From positions 868,001 through 932,000 of the forward strand of contig NOWV01000014.1 of NCBI GenBank assembly GCA_003344405.1: a stretch of DNA of 64,000 nt, written 5' to 3'. Below are positions 35,001-50,000 of the stretch, piece by piece. This DNA comes from Trichoplax sp. H2. Taxonomy: Eukaryota; Placozoa; Uniplacotomia; Trichoplacea. The first letter of the stretch is position 1. The number at the start of each line of letters is the position of its first letter. The notes under the pieces were generated by a model. That model ran no database searches, had not been told where the DNA came from, and saw only the letters and a list, made by a program, of their open reading frames with translations. A program made the translations under genes and the position numbers.

Positions 35001-38000
35001 TAGTACGGTTTTTATTGCTTAGTGAATTAATATTTCCAATTAGTGTCAATGTTGTTTAAAAATTGTGTAACCATTCATGCGTTCAGTATTGTTGGTACCA
35101 GGGTGCACGTGAAATACAGATTAATCCTACTCTATCATGTTATTTCGAAATAAGGAAACTTTCGTATTTACCTGCATTGCAGTAAATCACCATTATTTAC
35201 GTTACTACATACACCATTGCCACTACAAAATTCCGCTGAGCATACCATTTCTATAAAGAGTATTATTACCGCAATAGTATTAGAAAATTTTCGTAAAACC
35301 ACGTGTAAGATCAAAAAATATTAAGCTTATACGCGTATACAGTAACTTAACGATTAGCTATCCCTTACTAGAATTCACTACGCTGAGATTAAATACGGTA
35401 TACTGGTTTACAATCAAATAAAATTTCTTAATATTTTATTAAGATTACATTTATAAGAGGACTACTAGAACTTACTAATAGGTATTGCTGAACTCTGAAT
35501 GATCGCACCATCATGGCTATAATTACCATTACATTTATAAGCTCCGTTGTTATTAAGGGTCAGAGAATTTATAGTGAGCATCGATTCTGCTATTGAGGTA
35601 TTCAATGATGACATTAAATTTGCAATCATGACATTGCCTCCACCAACAATTGGAAAGCCATTTCTAGTCCATGTAATTGCAGATCTTGGACGAGACACTG
35701 CTAGACATGTCAAGGTAACATTTGCACCGTAAATATAAGTAGCAGCATTACTTGCGAGATTGACGGTAGTTAAGGGGACATCTTCAAAATTAAAATAATA
35801 CAATAGTCGTATTTAATATTCGATAAATAGAAAACGTTCAAGTCCATAAATGCGTAGCTAGATATACATAATTAATGAAATATAGAATAATCTAGAATTA
35901 TCTTGATTTGAATCAGTTTTAAATTAAATATAATCAAGTCAGTAAAGATAATAACATATATAAAGTATTAAATACATACAATACACGTTTTCGCAGCGAA
36001 GACCAGTGTAATCCTGATTACACCTGTTTGTAGCAAAATAATATGATTAAGAAACGAGCGGTAACAAATGTCGGTCTGCAGGTGCAGCTAATTTAATTTA
36101 CGCTAGAATGATTTGAGATGGTTTTAGAGGGCATAGTTTCTATATAGCAATAAAGGTATATTCGGTAATCGAAAACTTATAATATAAGGAATCATACGGC
36201 ATGTTATTTGTGCAAATTATACATATGCGTAAGAATTTATTCAAGAGCTTTAGTAAGCTATACATGCATATCATACCTACAAGATGGAATACCATTAACG
36301 GAATTGCATTGACCGTTACCGTTGCACAAATAAGGTGAACATGTTACGTCTGCAACATTAACAAACAAATAGTATTGGACAGTATAAAAGCATTTCATAA
36401 TGAAGATATACTAGATGCTATCATTTAATAGACAGCGTTGCTTAACGTACTGAGAAAAAAAGAATCTGTGAAAGAAATAACTTTAAAATGATGCACATGA
36501 TCATAGTTAGTGTAAGATAAGATGACTCATAATAGAAATAAAACATACTTTATTAAGGATATTCGAAAGGTATAGCAAAATTATTTCTAATTTTAAAGGT
36601 GATATTTTGCAGAATAGAGTAGATTTTATGACTGCAATACGGTGGTTTTGCTAAAGCTGTAATAAATAGTGACGATTGCTTGATGAGTAATAGAAACTCG
36701 TCATTAGTTGTCAATATCCTTCAGAGTTACATTATCTATAGCAAAAATAAGGTTGCATTGTCTAGGTTTTACGCTGCATATTTTGGTGTAATGATTAAAA
36801 GTCATCATTTTCTGAAGCTAAAGTGACGTGGAAAAATCAGCAGATGTGAAGATGTGCTGATATCAAGTTGATTTGCATTGAATCGAACAAAATTTATGAA
36901 GCTTTTTAGTTGTAATAGTTTCAACTTTCGATACATTGCTAGTAATACCTATGAGCGTTAAATACATTTAGCAAAGTAATGAGATTTAATTACTAATGCA
37001 ACATACTTATCAAGACAGGATTGCTAGTCACTGATGTGCCTGTAACTAACTGCTTGGCTGTGCAGCTATAAGTGCCAATATCGTTGAAGGACCGCATCAT
37101 AAATGACAAAAATGATATCGATTGATAATAACTACTGCCTACAATTTGGGAGATGTTATATTTGTTTCCAGATTTTAGTTGAACGTTGCCTTTATACCAA
37201 GATATGTCCGACAATGGATATGAAAGAGCTTCGCAAGTCAGACCAACATTTTGAGATAAATTGTATGATACAACATTTGATTTTAAGGTGACTATTCTCA
37301 GAGGTACACCTATTGTAACATCATAAGACGTCATTTTAATACGATTATCACAAGTACTAGAATCGTATTTAAGTAGTCACCATGACACAAAATGTAGAAT
37401 TATTCTGGCGTTGTAAATAAGTAAGCTATGTCTGTTAGCTTATTAGCACCACTATCAGTTACATCATGAATAAGCTTTACAAATACGTACTTGTTCTTTC
37501 CCTTTCGCAGTATGTTCCAGTATAACCATCATTACAACTGCTATTGATATCAGTGAACAGTGAAATTTAGCAATTGAAATTATATTAATACTCGGTAACT
37601 GTTCATAGAAATAACTTAAACGCTACGCCAATTAAGGGTACCTGCATGACGGCCTACCGTTCGCAATTGTGCATTGACCATGATTACTGCAAAATTGTGG
37701 TGAACAAGTGAATTCTGAAAAATATTAAATACGTAAGGCTGACTAAGAATAACAGTAATGAAGACAAATTATGACATATACCGAAGCAATAGGTTGAAAA
37801 GGACTTCAAATTTTAATTTTTAAATATTACGAGTATTTAAATAAAGATACAATAACTTATTCGTAGTAACAAGACTTTATACAGTAATAGCGATTGAAGA
37901 ACAATTTCACTTTTTCTCAATTTAAGCAAATTAGAAAGTCCTTTGAAGTTACCTATATTTATGACGTTACTACGTATAATTCTACCGTTCGAATCCATAG

Positions 38001-41000
38001 CATTGCATTCATATTTTCCATTATCTTCTCGCATTACGTCATTAAAGTTTAGTATCGATTTGGCAATATATCCAGACATGCTACTGGTTGCAAATCCAAT
38101 ATTAGCAGCAGCGATAACCTGAACATTGTTCTTGGTCCATGATATCGTTGCTAATGGATTAGAATATGCCATACATTGCAGAGATAATTTTTGGCCAACA
38201 AAGAAATTCGTGGCGTTTACTTGTAACGTAACCTGAGTTAAGATTATTTCTACAAAGGGATAAAAATCCGGTATAAGATAAGGCCATCGCTGAAGTGATA
38301 AACATGCTTAACGATTGGCGTGTTTTCTTTACCCAAACGTCAAGATTTAATTTTAAATTCCTAATAGATAAATAACTTCTGTACCCAGTATGTAAGTTAA
38401 TTTTACCTTCTGAACATGTACTTCCATTCCAGTACCCTGCATCACAGAGGCAAGTAAAAGTTTTAGCCGGTTTCAGCACATCGATGCATGTTGCATTGGA
38501 ATTTCCACAAGGAGAACTAAGACAAGCGCTAATCTCTATTAACGCAAAAAGAATGATCAGTGCTTTCTACATAGCGAAATAGAACATAATTCTTAGTTGA
38601 TAAGCGAAAATGTAACGAATTTCCTTCAGCGTTTTATTATCAGTTAGCAATCCATGGCTTATCATACATATTGCATTAATTCACTGGTCTTTATAATATG
38701 ATGATTTATGCATATAGTCTTAGCAATAAAAAATCAGATCGTTTTTCGAAATCAATGTGCAATTGTATCTTTTTGAAGCAAACTAGATAACTACGGTGTA
38801 ATCGATTTTGCTTTAGCTTTAAAAATTGACTATTCTCGTATTAATAAACAACAGTTATAGTTTCATAGTTCAAGATTTGCCACTGAAATCGATCTAAATT
38901 TTTCACGTAGTGAAAAATCTAAAAATTTTAAAATCATTTACTAATAAATAATTACTAGTAGGTGACAAAGAACGCTTAAAGATTACAACGTGAAGACGTA
39001 GCTAAGCTGGAAAATCAGATGCACGAATGCATAACTACGGAGCGATAGTCTGAGTGGCACAGCAATATGTAATTCATCTTGCATAGTAATTTTAGCGATT
39101 TATGTGGAAGAGTATAATGCTATCTAAATAGCTTAACCCTCACCTGATTGACAAACGTAACTTGGTTGTTCGAAAATCACGAAAGCATTAAAAGAATTGT
39201 TAGTAAATCTCTTAGTTTATTTCAACGTGTATTTATATTCACAAAACCTGGAGTATAATTATTAATTTAATTGCCAGCGAACACACACCTAATAATAATA
39301 TATACTTAATAGCAATAAGAACTTACTTGGGAGGTAACTGGATAACGCCAGTAATACTTGTATCTAAAGGTAGATCTATAAATATCCAAGGAAAACGATA
39401 CTAATTACTGAAAAGCTAGATTTCATGTTAGCCTACGTTTTTATTATTTTATTTCCTATTTCAAACTTACCTGCACAGAATGCTTGAGCACTCATATTAG
39501 CAGAACATTGAGATAATTCACTTGCACCATTACTCTGGCTACAATTAGCTAGATTAGGTTCATTGCCTAAGCAATCAATCCGACCAATCAAAGTTTCTAA
39601 ACGGCTAGAACCACAACATTGACTGCGCAACTGTGTTTCAGTAAATCCTAGCTGTCTACAAGCTACTTGAGCATCCTGGAATTGCCAATGGTTGGCACAT
39701 ACCTTCCCCCACTTCTTACCATCATACACTTCGACTTGGCCTTGATTATACATTATGGATCCGGTCAAACGAATGCCAATTACATTCGAGTCTAAAAGCG
39801 ATTTGCAAGTAATATACAGATCTATTAGATATAAAAGTCCCTTAAATAAGTTATGGACTTCTACTTACAAAATAGACAGTTGTATCCACTGTAGCCATTT
39901 GGACATTCACACGAATAATAACCAACGAAATCTTTGCATACTGCTCTACCGCCGGCCATTAATGTGCAAGGGTTACTAGCGCATTCATTAATATCTACCG
40001 ATTTAAATTCAAGTATACATGAATATCAGAGGATCTATTGCCTTATGATCTTTCAATAAAATACTGACTTAATTAAATAGAAAATTTATGCCAGCGGGGA
40101 TAGATTAGGTAATAGTAAAACTTCTGTAACTTATCGATTTCAAGAATGTAATTTTGCAATTAGTCGTGTTATTTCTAGGGAGGTACTTTTTATAGCCTTG
40201 TACCTGTTTCGCAGTTAACTCCTGTATATCCAGTATTGCATTGACAAATATAGTTGTCGCTTTGACCCACTGGCGTACATACACCATGATAATTGCAGGT
40301 TTGTGGATTGGTATCGCAGTAATGATCTAACAGCAGTAAGATCGAAATTCTTGAGCTTTAGTCAAATGTAAAGCGATTTAAAGTAGTCTAAGAAATCTTA
40401 GTTCATTGACTGGTATCGGAATAATCATAACTATTCAGCAGCACCATAACTCAATTAAACTAATAGATGATAAATTATATATCATCATTCATTTTCCTAA
40501 CTTTTTGTAACAATTAACAAATCAAATATCAGCAATTATTGCTAATGCTAATAAGGTTAATGTTTACCAGATTTATGATTAGAATTAAGAAATAAATAGT
40601 TATCGGAAAAATAACTAACTGTTGCATTCGATGGTCACATCCATGTCGTGTGTACAATTAGAATTAGCCGGTACATTCCGGAAGCAATTGAGAGGTGTAG
40701 TTTCGTCGCCATTACATTGCAAATTATCGAATAAGATTTTCCCTTTGCCACTTCCGTACATCGATGAAGAATAAATAGTTGTTACATTGCCATAACCAGC
40801 CGCTCTGCATAGCACCACTGCAGCGGTAAAATCTATGCCAGTGTTACATATAGTTCCCCAATAACCATTCTGGTAGACTTCTACAAAGCCAGTACCATTA
40901 ATGTTGCTATTGCCACTTATTCGGACTGCCCCATTCGGAATAACTCCGAATTGACATCTATCACCGTAATATCCAGTCGGACATTGGCAATAATAAGACT

Positions 41001-44000
41001 CTCCATTTAGCAAAGTATGGCATGTTGCGTTATTGGAACACACGCCTGCATCACACCAATTGCCTTGACATTCAACACTAACAACCTCATAATTAAGGCA
41101 ATTGGAACTTCCCCATTCTTTATGTAGGCACTCGGATAAAGCCGACTCATTGCCAAAGCAGACTACATCATCTAGCCAATAATTATTCATTTTGCTACCG
41201 TACTTGGAACAACAAGCCCAACTTCGAGCACTTACAAACCCAAGTTGTTTGCAAGTAACATTGGCTGCTTTGATGTCAAATTTATCATCGCAAACTGGAC
41301 CCCAAGTATTATTGAATTGTACTTCAACATTACCAGTGTAAGGATTTGGTCCTCCGATTAGCCTTATAGGAACCACCTGTGCTACTGAAGAGTTAATTGA
41401 AAAGTTAATATGGTGCCGCTCATTAATTATTAGTCATATCCAATTAATAATTTAAGTTTCAAGAAGCATTAAATGGCCGGAAAATTTTAATTTCAAGATT
41501 AAAATACAAGATAATTTAATTGGTTGAAAATTACAGTCTTCGCAATTCTGTCCAGTAAAACCAGCTACACAGTTGCAATGATAATTCCCCGGAGAGTCAT
41601 TAATACAGTCTCCTCCATATTTGCAAGGTGATGAATAACATGGATCATCTGGCATCAATACATCGTGAATGGTTAGTGCTAAAATATCACCAGTAAAAAT
41701 ATTACATAAGCAATTAAAATCTATGTAGTAGCCATCAAGTACCTGTACATTTAAGACCAATAAGCTCTGTATAATCACAAAATAATGAGACTTGCGTATT
41801 TAAATTGCAGTCTAAAATTGATGTTTCATTTCCAATGCATGTGATACCAGCTAATTTCGTTATAAAAATTAGTAGATAGACAAACAATTAATTCGTTATT
41901 CTCAACTTTGGTGTATTTAAGATATATAGCATATACGAAAATGCGGTATGCACTAGTTTGTCTCAATAGTTACTCGTTGTTCGTATAAAAGGCAATTCTA
42001 ATTATGTACGCAGCAATTCTAATAATTAAATTTTATGGTTGCGATAAACCGCTACTTTACAGAAGCATTAGCAACACGCTATATAATTTATAAAAATTAC
42101 ATCATTCATATTAACTGTCGTTGTTTACAGGTGATTTCCTAATGAGTCAATAGCAATTAACAACCGTAGAACTTGTTGTCGAAGATAAAACCAACTTACA
42201 ATATAATATCCTTCCTGATGCAGGACCATAAAAGCTATTTTGATATACAGATTGCAATACTGGATGGTTCAGCTTTCTACAAACAATTTTGGCCGCTGCA
42301 TCGTTAAATGTATACCTATCACATACTGTGCCCCATGTACCATTTTGATATATTTGCAGGGTTCCAAAACTGATATCGTTGTTTCCCTGCGACGATGTTA
42401 GCCTAACATCTCCATTTGTAGCTCCTATAATTTATTATAATTATAATTTATTTTAAGGTGCATACTGGCAGAACTTATTACTATACAAGATGCTACTAAT
42501 TAATTCGAATTATTAGGATTAAATTACAGACTTTCAGAACAATTTCTTCCGTGAAAGCCTGGTGGGCAATAACAACTGTAGCCATAGTTATGGTCAAAGC
42601 AAGTTGCGCCGATACCACATGGATTGGTGCTGCATTTCAGCTCTGTTAATGCGTTTAGATAATACGTTAGATAATACTTTAGACTATAATTTCATTAAAA
42701 TATTAATTATTATAACAATGGAAGAGCCAATAAATAACTTAAAGCTTAAATGCTGCTTCATGAAAGCTTATTGATTGCTGAGGTTACTTAATTACCACAA
42801 GGAGTTAATTATAATTTTTTATACCGTAATTTGTGGGATATACTCATGTTAGCAGTCATGTATATGAACGTGACCGTATAAAAATGATAATAATTCTCTA
42901 TATTAAAAAACTATTACGTTATCAGGAAAACCACCATTACGCATTATGTTAGCCAATGAAATCTTATTTATCAAACTGTTACTTATTCTTTTCATTTTAC
43001 TTGCTAATGTACAACTAGCATAATGCCGGATAATAGCAAGCACATTGCTAAATATCGTGGCTCCAAGTACGATGCAAAATATATCAAAATAAGCTTTTCC
43101 AATCTTTTATACCACAACAATAGAATAAGTAAGTTATTATCAGAACTAATCTAAATTTACATAAGAAATAATACAATACTAGTACGTATGTCTTACTTGT
43201 TGAACAATCAGGGCCAGTGTAGCCAAAGTCACAAACGCAAATATAATTATTGATATTACCATTAACTAGCGTGCAGGTTCCTCTAAAACTGCACGGATAA
43301 CTATGACAGGCATCATCTAGATTAGTTTAACCCAGTCAAAAAGCATTAGTTAGCAGAAGTAGCCCTTAACGTGGCACATTTGTGAACAAGAATAAAGAGA
43401 ATTATAATAGTTATATAAAATGTTTTACTTGCGCAGGAAATTCTTACAGCATCATTTCGATTACACTGTGCTTGATTGTATGGCTTTAAGCTACAACTTG
43501 TTAACTTAGTTTCATTACCAACACAATCAACATCAATTGGCCAGTAGTCTCCTGAGTAAGTTCCGCAACAATAGTAATTTTTTACATCGTAAAATCCTAA
43601 TTGTTTACAAGCTACCGTTGCTTCTACTTTAGAAAATCCGTCATCACACAGCGCTTTCCATTCATTATTATTAAAAATCTGCAGTACTTTAGTAAAAAAT
43701 CCAATTTCTTGTAATCGAAGTGATCCTTCAAGAACTAAAATTTTTGAATTTAAAGAGCTATTTTTAATTACCTTATTTTATAGTTATCATTATAGGCACG
43801 TGATAAAAACTAAATTAAATTAAAATAAAAATTAATTATCGGTCGCTCCTATGTCACCTACCGATTTCACAGTCTTTGCCTGTATACTGGGACGTACATT
43901 GGCAAAAATAATGTGATCCATCAGCAATACAAGTTCCTCCGTTTTGGCAAGTAGGCCGCTGACAATTGCTGGCTATAATTTCATTATTTACAAATACTAA

Positions 44001-47000
44001 TTAAACTACCGAATACAGCTCAGTATAATTTAGTAAGTAGATCGCTAACAATCATCGGTTATAATGAAGGACAATCACAGAATAACTAAAACTATAATGA
44101 ATCAGTTCCATAATTGCCGGATAGTAATTAATAACGCCAGTTAATTAATACATTTAGGAAGATTATACCAATACATACAGAATTTATAACAATTAGATTC
44201 TTAGTAATAATGGAAGAAGCTAACAATTTAAATCGTACAAAATCTATTTAGAGCAATACCGAAGAAGAATTACTATAACGGGTTACTTACTGCTACACAA
44301 TATGCTGACATCATTAGCATGGGTACAACCGGTAGCCACTGTATCAACAGGTTGCACATTGCAGGTTCTAACATTAAATTCATCGCCTTTGCAATTGGTA
44401 GACAATATCTGGGTAGAACTACTACCTCTACCGAAATAAGCACTTGGTAAAAACCTTGAAAAGGTAAGTTTTAGCTGGCGACAAATGGCTATCCCGTCAT
44501 TAATTGTAGCCAGTTTCGCACATAATGTTCCCCACTGATTGTTGTTATAAATCTCGACTCGACCTTCTGTTGCATTGGCACCATTGACTAGGCGAACATC
44601 GCCCTGTAAAGTGGGCCCTATTGATTAAATTACAAATAAATTGTATCGGTAAAAACGGTATATAATCATTGCTTTAATTCGCATCTGGATATTTTGTTCA
44701 TTTTTACCAATATAATTTTCACACAAGGCTCCCGAATAAAATGCTGAACAAGAGCATTTATAACCATAAAATTTTCTAACGCAAGTTCCTCCATTGTAAC
44801 ACGTTATACCATTGCATGGATTGAACGCTAGATAAGAGAGAGAGCATCATTATTTCATTCTACTTTCCGTAACTGACATTATTTCATTCTGCTTTCCGTA
44901 ACTGACATTATTTTAAATGCTAGCCATATCTTCATTGTTGATAACATAAAGAAAGTAGAAATTTTGATATACTTTGTAGTATTACTTTTATTCACTTATT
45001 TACTAACATGTACTGCAGTAAACTCCAACATCATCTTTGTGAGTACATATAGATGATACGTTTGTTGATTCATAAGAGCAAGCAATCAAGGATTGTTCAT
45101 AGCCTGTGCATTTGACATTAACCAAGCCAATCATGCCGGTTCCTGAATCGTAAAATGTGCCGTAGGAAAAAGCTTTGCCCCAACCTCGCTGCTGACAGAC
45201 GACATTAGCAGCTTCAATAGAGAAATTTTTACTACAAACTGTCTGCCAACTGCCTTGAAGGTAGACTTCGATACGACCTCGCTCGGCATCACCAACAGAT
45301 TGAGGAATGATATTTACATCACCGTCTTTAGCTGGACCTGTAAAAATTTTTAGATATAAATTTACAAGAAACATTCATTACTAAAAGTTTTTTCCGGTAA
45401 GTGTGCAAGTTCAATAACACTCGTACACTCTACAAGTATCTAAATGACAATTTATTAATGTAAGCTCTTATTACATTTCTATAATTTCATTATCTATAGC
45501 TGGTCATGTACTATAGTTTTATCATGGCTTTTTCCCATAGATAAGTACTACTAACCATATACACATTTTCTAAACATCAAGACGTAATTTCCGTCATGCA
45601 GACAAGTATTATTATGCATTTATTTTAACCGTGGTGAAACTAAATCTAAACTAGTCCTAATAACTTCTGCAAACTGTATTACGTAGAGAATTAAGATCTA
45701 CGCATAGTACTATTAATCGAGTAATTGTAATTACCGTTTTCACAATTGATTCCAAAATAATCCTGTGGACATCGGCAGGTATAGTAATTTTTAGGAAATG
45801 AGCTATGGAAATTAGTGCATTTACCACCGTTCATGCATGGATTACTATCGCAAACGGATATGTATTGGCAATAAAGACCATAAAACCCTGATTGACACTG
45901 ACAATATTGAAAATGATAGGTTCTATCATTCACGACAGTCGTATTGAATTTACAGTCTCCATTAACACAATTATTAGGGCTACAAGTAGTATCTAGAGTT
46001 GAAAAAACAAAAGAGAATTAATTAAAAAGAATAATCAAAATTAGCTAACATGAATTCATAAACTCACAGTAACATATTTTCAAAGGCTACAATGCAATTG
46101 AGTACGAAAATAAATGACTAACTTGAACAAGTGATCCTTGCACGACTGCTGCATTTGTTCGTATTTAAACCATAAGTGAAATTACACTGAGAAATACTGG
46201 TTTCCATGCCAGTACATTTTATGTCGTATACCCAAATTTTTTGATGGTGGTTAATATCAGAATAGCAGCATTGGTAATCTGTCGAAGTAGCATAGCCTAG
46301 TTGCCGGCACATGACTTCAGCTTCATTTGCAGAAAGTTTACTATAGCAGAATCCTCCCCAAATACCATCATGATAGATCAACGCGCCTCCTTTCGTAGTG
46401 TTACCACTGATTTCCATATTTCCCAATTTTAGTGTCGCATCAGGCGGTGTAACTTTTAATGGGTGAAATTACAGACGAAAAATTATTACGTTAGCATATT
46501 AGCATTAGCAGTCTATAGATAGATTGGGAGTTGAATATGTGCATCATTAAGCTAGTAGCCGATTCATTAATTAGTCTAGACATTGCAATTTGATTATATT
46601 ACGAAGGCACGCAGCTAAAGTTGAATAAAAACATGTACAAACTAGCTTTAATTAATAATGAACTTGATACACTTTTTCAATTTACAGTAAGTCATTGGCT
46701 GTACTGGTCTGTAAGTGTAAGATTTTTAGAGAGCCGAAAATATAGCCAATGTATATGTATATGAGAACTACAGCAGTTATCCTTAAACTGGAGGGGATCT
46801 CTGCTATTACGAATATCGACCTTAACGATTAAAAACGGTTACCGATAGGAGATTCGCACTTGCTACCAGTGTAGCCATCCTTGCAGTAGCAAAATCCGTT
46901 AAAACCTTCACTCTTGCAATATTTATTGTTAAAGGCGCATGAATTCACGTCTGTATTTCCACAATAACTGCCATCTTCATGTGGATCATTGAAATTTGGG

Positions 47001-50000
47001 ATATGTAAAACATGCAAATTCATTTAATTATTAATCATTATCTATTTAGTAATTAGTAAATAAATGTTGTTACTTACCATAACAATCAACATACAAATCT
47101 TGAGAATGATCATTACAATTTGAAGGAACGTTATACCAGCCAGGGGTATTGCAATGAGCTATACTTAAATCGTTGGTTCGACAGTCGACATCAGTTAATA
47201 AAACTGGACCGTAGCCTGTAAAATACGTTGCTTTAGCTTGGTTAGATGCAGCCGAATTATACCCCAATTGTTGACATATATGTCTGCCAAATGATGATGA
47301 ATAACTCGGACGACAAATCGTTCCCCAAGTACCATTATAAAACACTTGAACGATTCCCTTGTATACACTTGTGCTAGCTAGCCGGAGATCTCCATCTTTT
47401 GCAGTAGTTCCTATATGCCAAACAAACTAAACTTATCTTGTGTACTGCTAAAGCGAATACGTATTCATAAAGGACGTGCGTATTCTTTATTAAATGAAGT
47501 AGCCTTTAAGTAACTTCCGATGAACTAATTACGATTATTAATTCTAGAATTTCCAATCTGTACCTGAACAAGCTAAACTTAGATCTCGTTCATGAGTGCA
47601 TCCACCCTGATTAGTTGTAGTTTTGTATGTACAATCCTTGATTGAATTTTCATTGCCAACACAATTCAGTTGATATAAATCGGCACTACTATTGGACATA
47701 CCAAATACTGACGTCGGGAATGAATTTGCAAATAAGTAACCCATCTGTCTGCAAATAACTCGCATGTCGACTAATGAAGTGGTATTTATGCAAACTGTAG
47801 CCCAGCTATTATTAAGAAAAACTTCAACGCGTCCACTCATTGGTGATGTGCCATTGACTAATCGAACTGATCCCAGCGTTGGAACTACAAAATGAAAGCC
47901 GAAATAGATGCATAGAGGGATACCCATTAGATTGAGATAGCAAGTTATAATAATTCGATAAAGCTTAATAATTTAAACAACAGAAAAAACTTACAATTTG
48001 CCTTTTGACAGTTTTGTCCAGTAAATTGACCACTACAGGTGCAATAATATCCGTAAAATCTATTAAAGCATGTGCCACCGTTGAGGCATGGATTAGATGA
48101 ACATGGATTCTTGGCTGTAAATTTGATATGAGGGAAGTAATACATTATCTAACGCAGATTTAATTGATTTTGTTACAACTCAAAGATGGATTCGATATTA
48201 CTTACTTGAACAGTAAACACCAGCATAGCTTGAAAAACATAGGGTATTTTTGGAAGGATCACTACCTAGACAATCATAGATGGAGAACTCATGACCTGTA
48301 CATTTCATGTTTCTCATTCCATTCGATGTTGGCGGTAAGCCAAAAGCAGTATCTTTGGTGGTGCTTAGTGCTCCTGCAAAACCAAACTGTTGACACACTA
48401 CATGAGCGTCAAATATAGTAAAATCACTGGCGCAAATTGGTTTCCATACGCCATTATACAAAAATTGTGGTCGTCCAACATTAATTTCATTTGGTTTGCC
48501 ATCGATGATTACTAATGAGCCATTAGCAAATGGTCCTGAAACAATAAATGAACTATCGTGAACTAAAATATCATTGTATACCTATAATTATGCTTTAACA
48601 TTTTACGTATTTTATGACTGCTACTATAAAACGATTAATTGAATAAAGAAGTGTATTTCATACCAAGTTGACATCTTTTTCCTAAATATGAACTGTTGCA
48701 CTTGCATGAAAAGGAGGTTTGACCAACTAGAGAGCATTCTTCATTATTTTCGCAAGAGTTAGGGTTACAGAAGTTTCTGTACTGACAGAGGTCGCCGTAA
48801 AAACCCATCGGGCAGAAACATTGAGTAATCGTTATGCTAACTCCGGAAACCATGGTATGCTTAGGACCACAAGTTCCGTTGTTTAAACATGGATTTTGTT
48901 GACAGCTTACGTCTGCAAGATTTTATTATCTCCTTAGAACTCTCAAGAATTTTATTGAGGTATGACAATTTGCAAGCAGATAAAACATTATTAAGAACAC
49001 ATTGAAGGCAAAGAATCCTAGACCTTTACCGTAATAGCTCATTAAACATAATTCTAAAGAAACTTTTGCTGTACTTACTAACGCACTCCACCCTGTATCT
49101 ATTATAGCAGCTGTAAGTACCCGTTCCATAAACATAGGAGCAATCCGCAATTGAAGTTTCGTTACCATTGCAAGTCATAGTATTAATCCAAATTTTTCTA
49201 GATGCTGAAGAACTATCGCAGCAGTAGAATTTCATAGAACCCGTTGCATAGCCAAATTGCTTACATGCAATTACTGCTATAGCTTCGCTGTTACTAGTTG
49301 AACAAATTGATCCCCAAATACCATTATGAAATATTTCTATAGCACCTTTAGCGATATTAACTTGGGATGGATCAGATACTTTATAATAATCGTAAATTCG
49401 GACTGTGCCTTCTTTAGGTAGAGTAGCTATAGCTATTATTAGAATAAAGTGACCATAATTAGTAGAAATGCATCAAGCCAATCTTAAGAAATAAATTTTG
49501 TGTTACTGCATTTATCGAGGCAGAAATGAATAAGGAAGAATCGAATGGCAAGCACATAGATTCAAGTAAACAAGAAAGATTAAAGTATACGTATGATGTA
49601 AATCTTGATATTTCACCGAAACAAAATTTAATTTAAAGTAATTTCTACTGAATGCGTCTTAAAACTAAAAGTTGAAGGCGTTATGATTTATTTATAACTA
49701 GTCTTTTTCAGCAAACTTTATTTATCTTCTGTTAATTCTTATAGCCTTTCACAAACTTTGGAAATTACCATCGTTCGCCGTATATATCGCACTACAGACC
49801 ATATCAATGTACTATAAGACCTAACGTTTTCACTTTATGAGCTTTCGGTTGAGATACAGTATAGACTATTCCAGAAAGTCATCAGTTACGGTATGCAATA
49901 TAAAACTTAATTCTACGTCAACTGTAGATATTCAATGCAGATGTCAAGGTATTTGGGACATTCAAATACCTCACTATAATTTAATTATTCTCATTCGATG

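Noticed and set aside
48164-48418. Plus-strand open frame of 84 codons
   Set aside because: Antisense shadow of SRCR3 of gene B.
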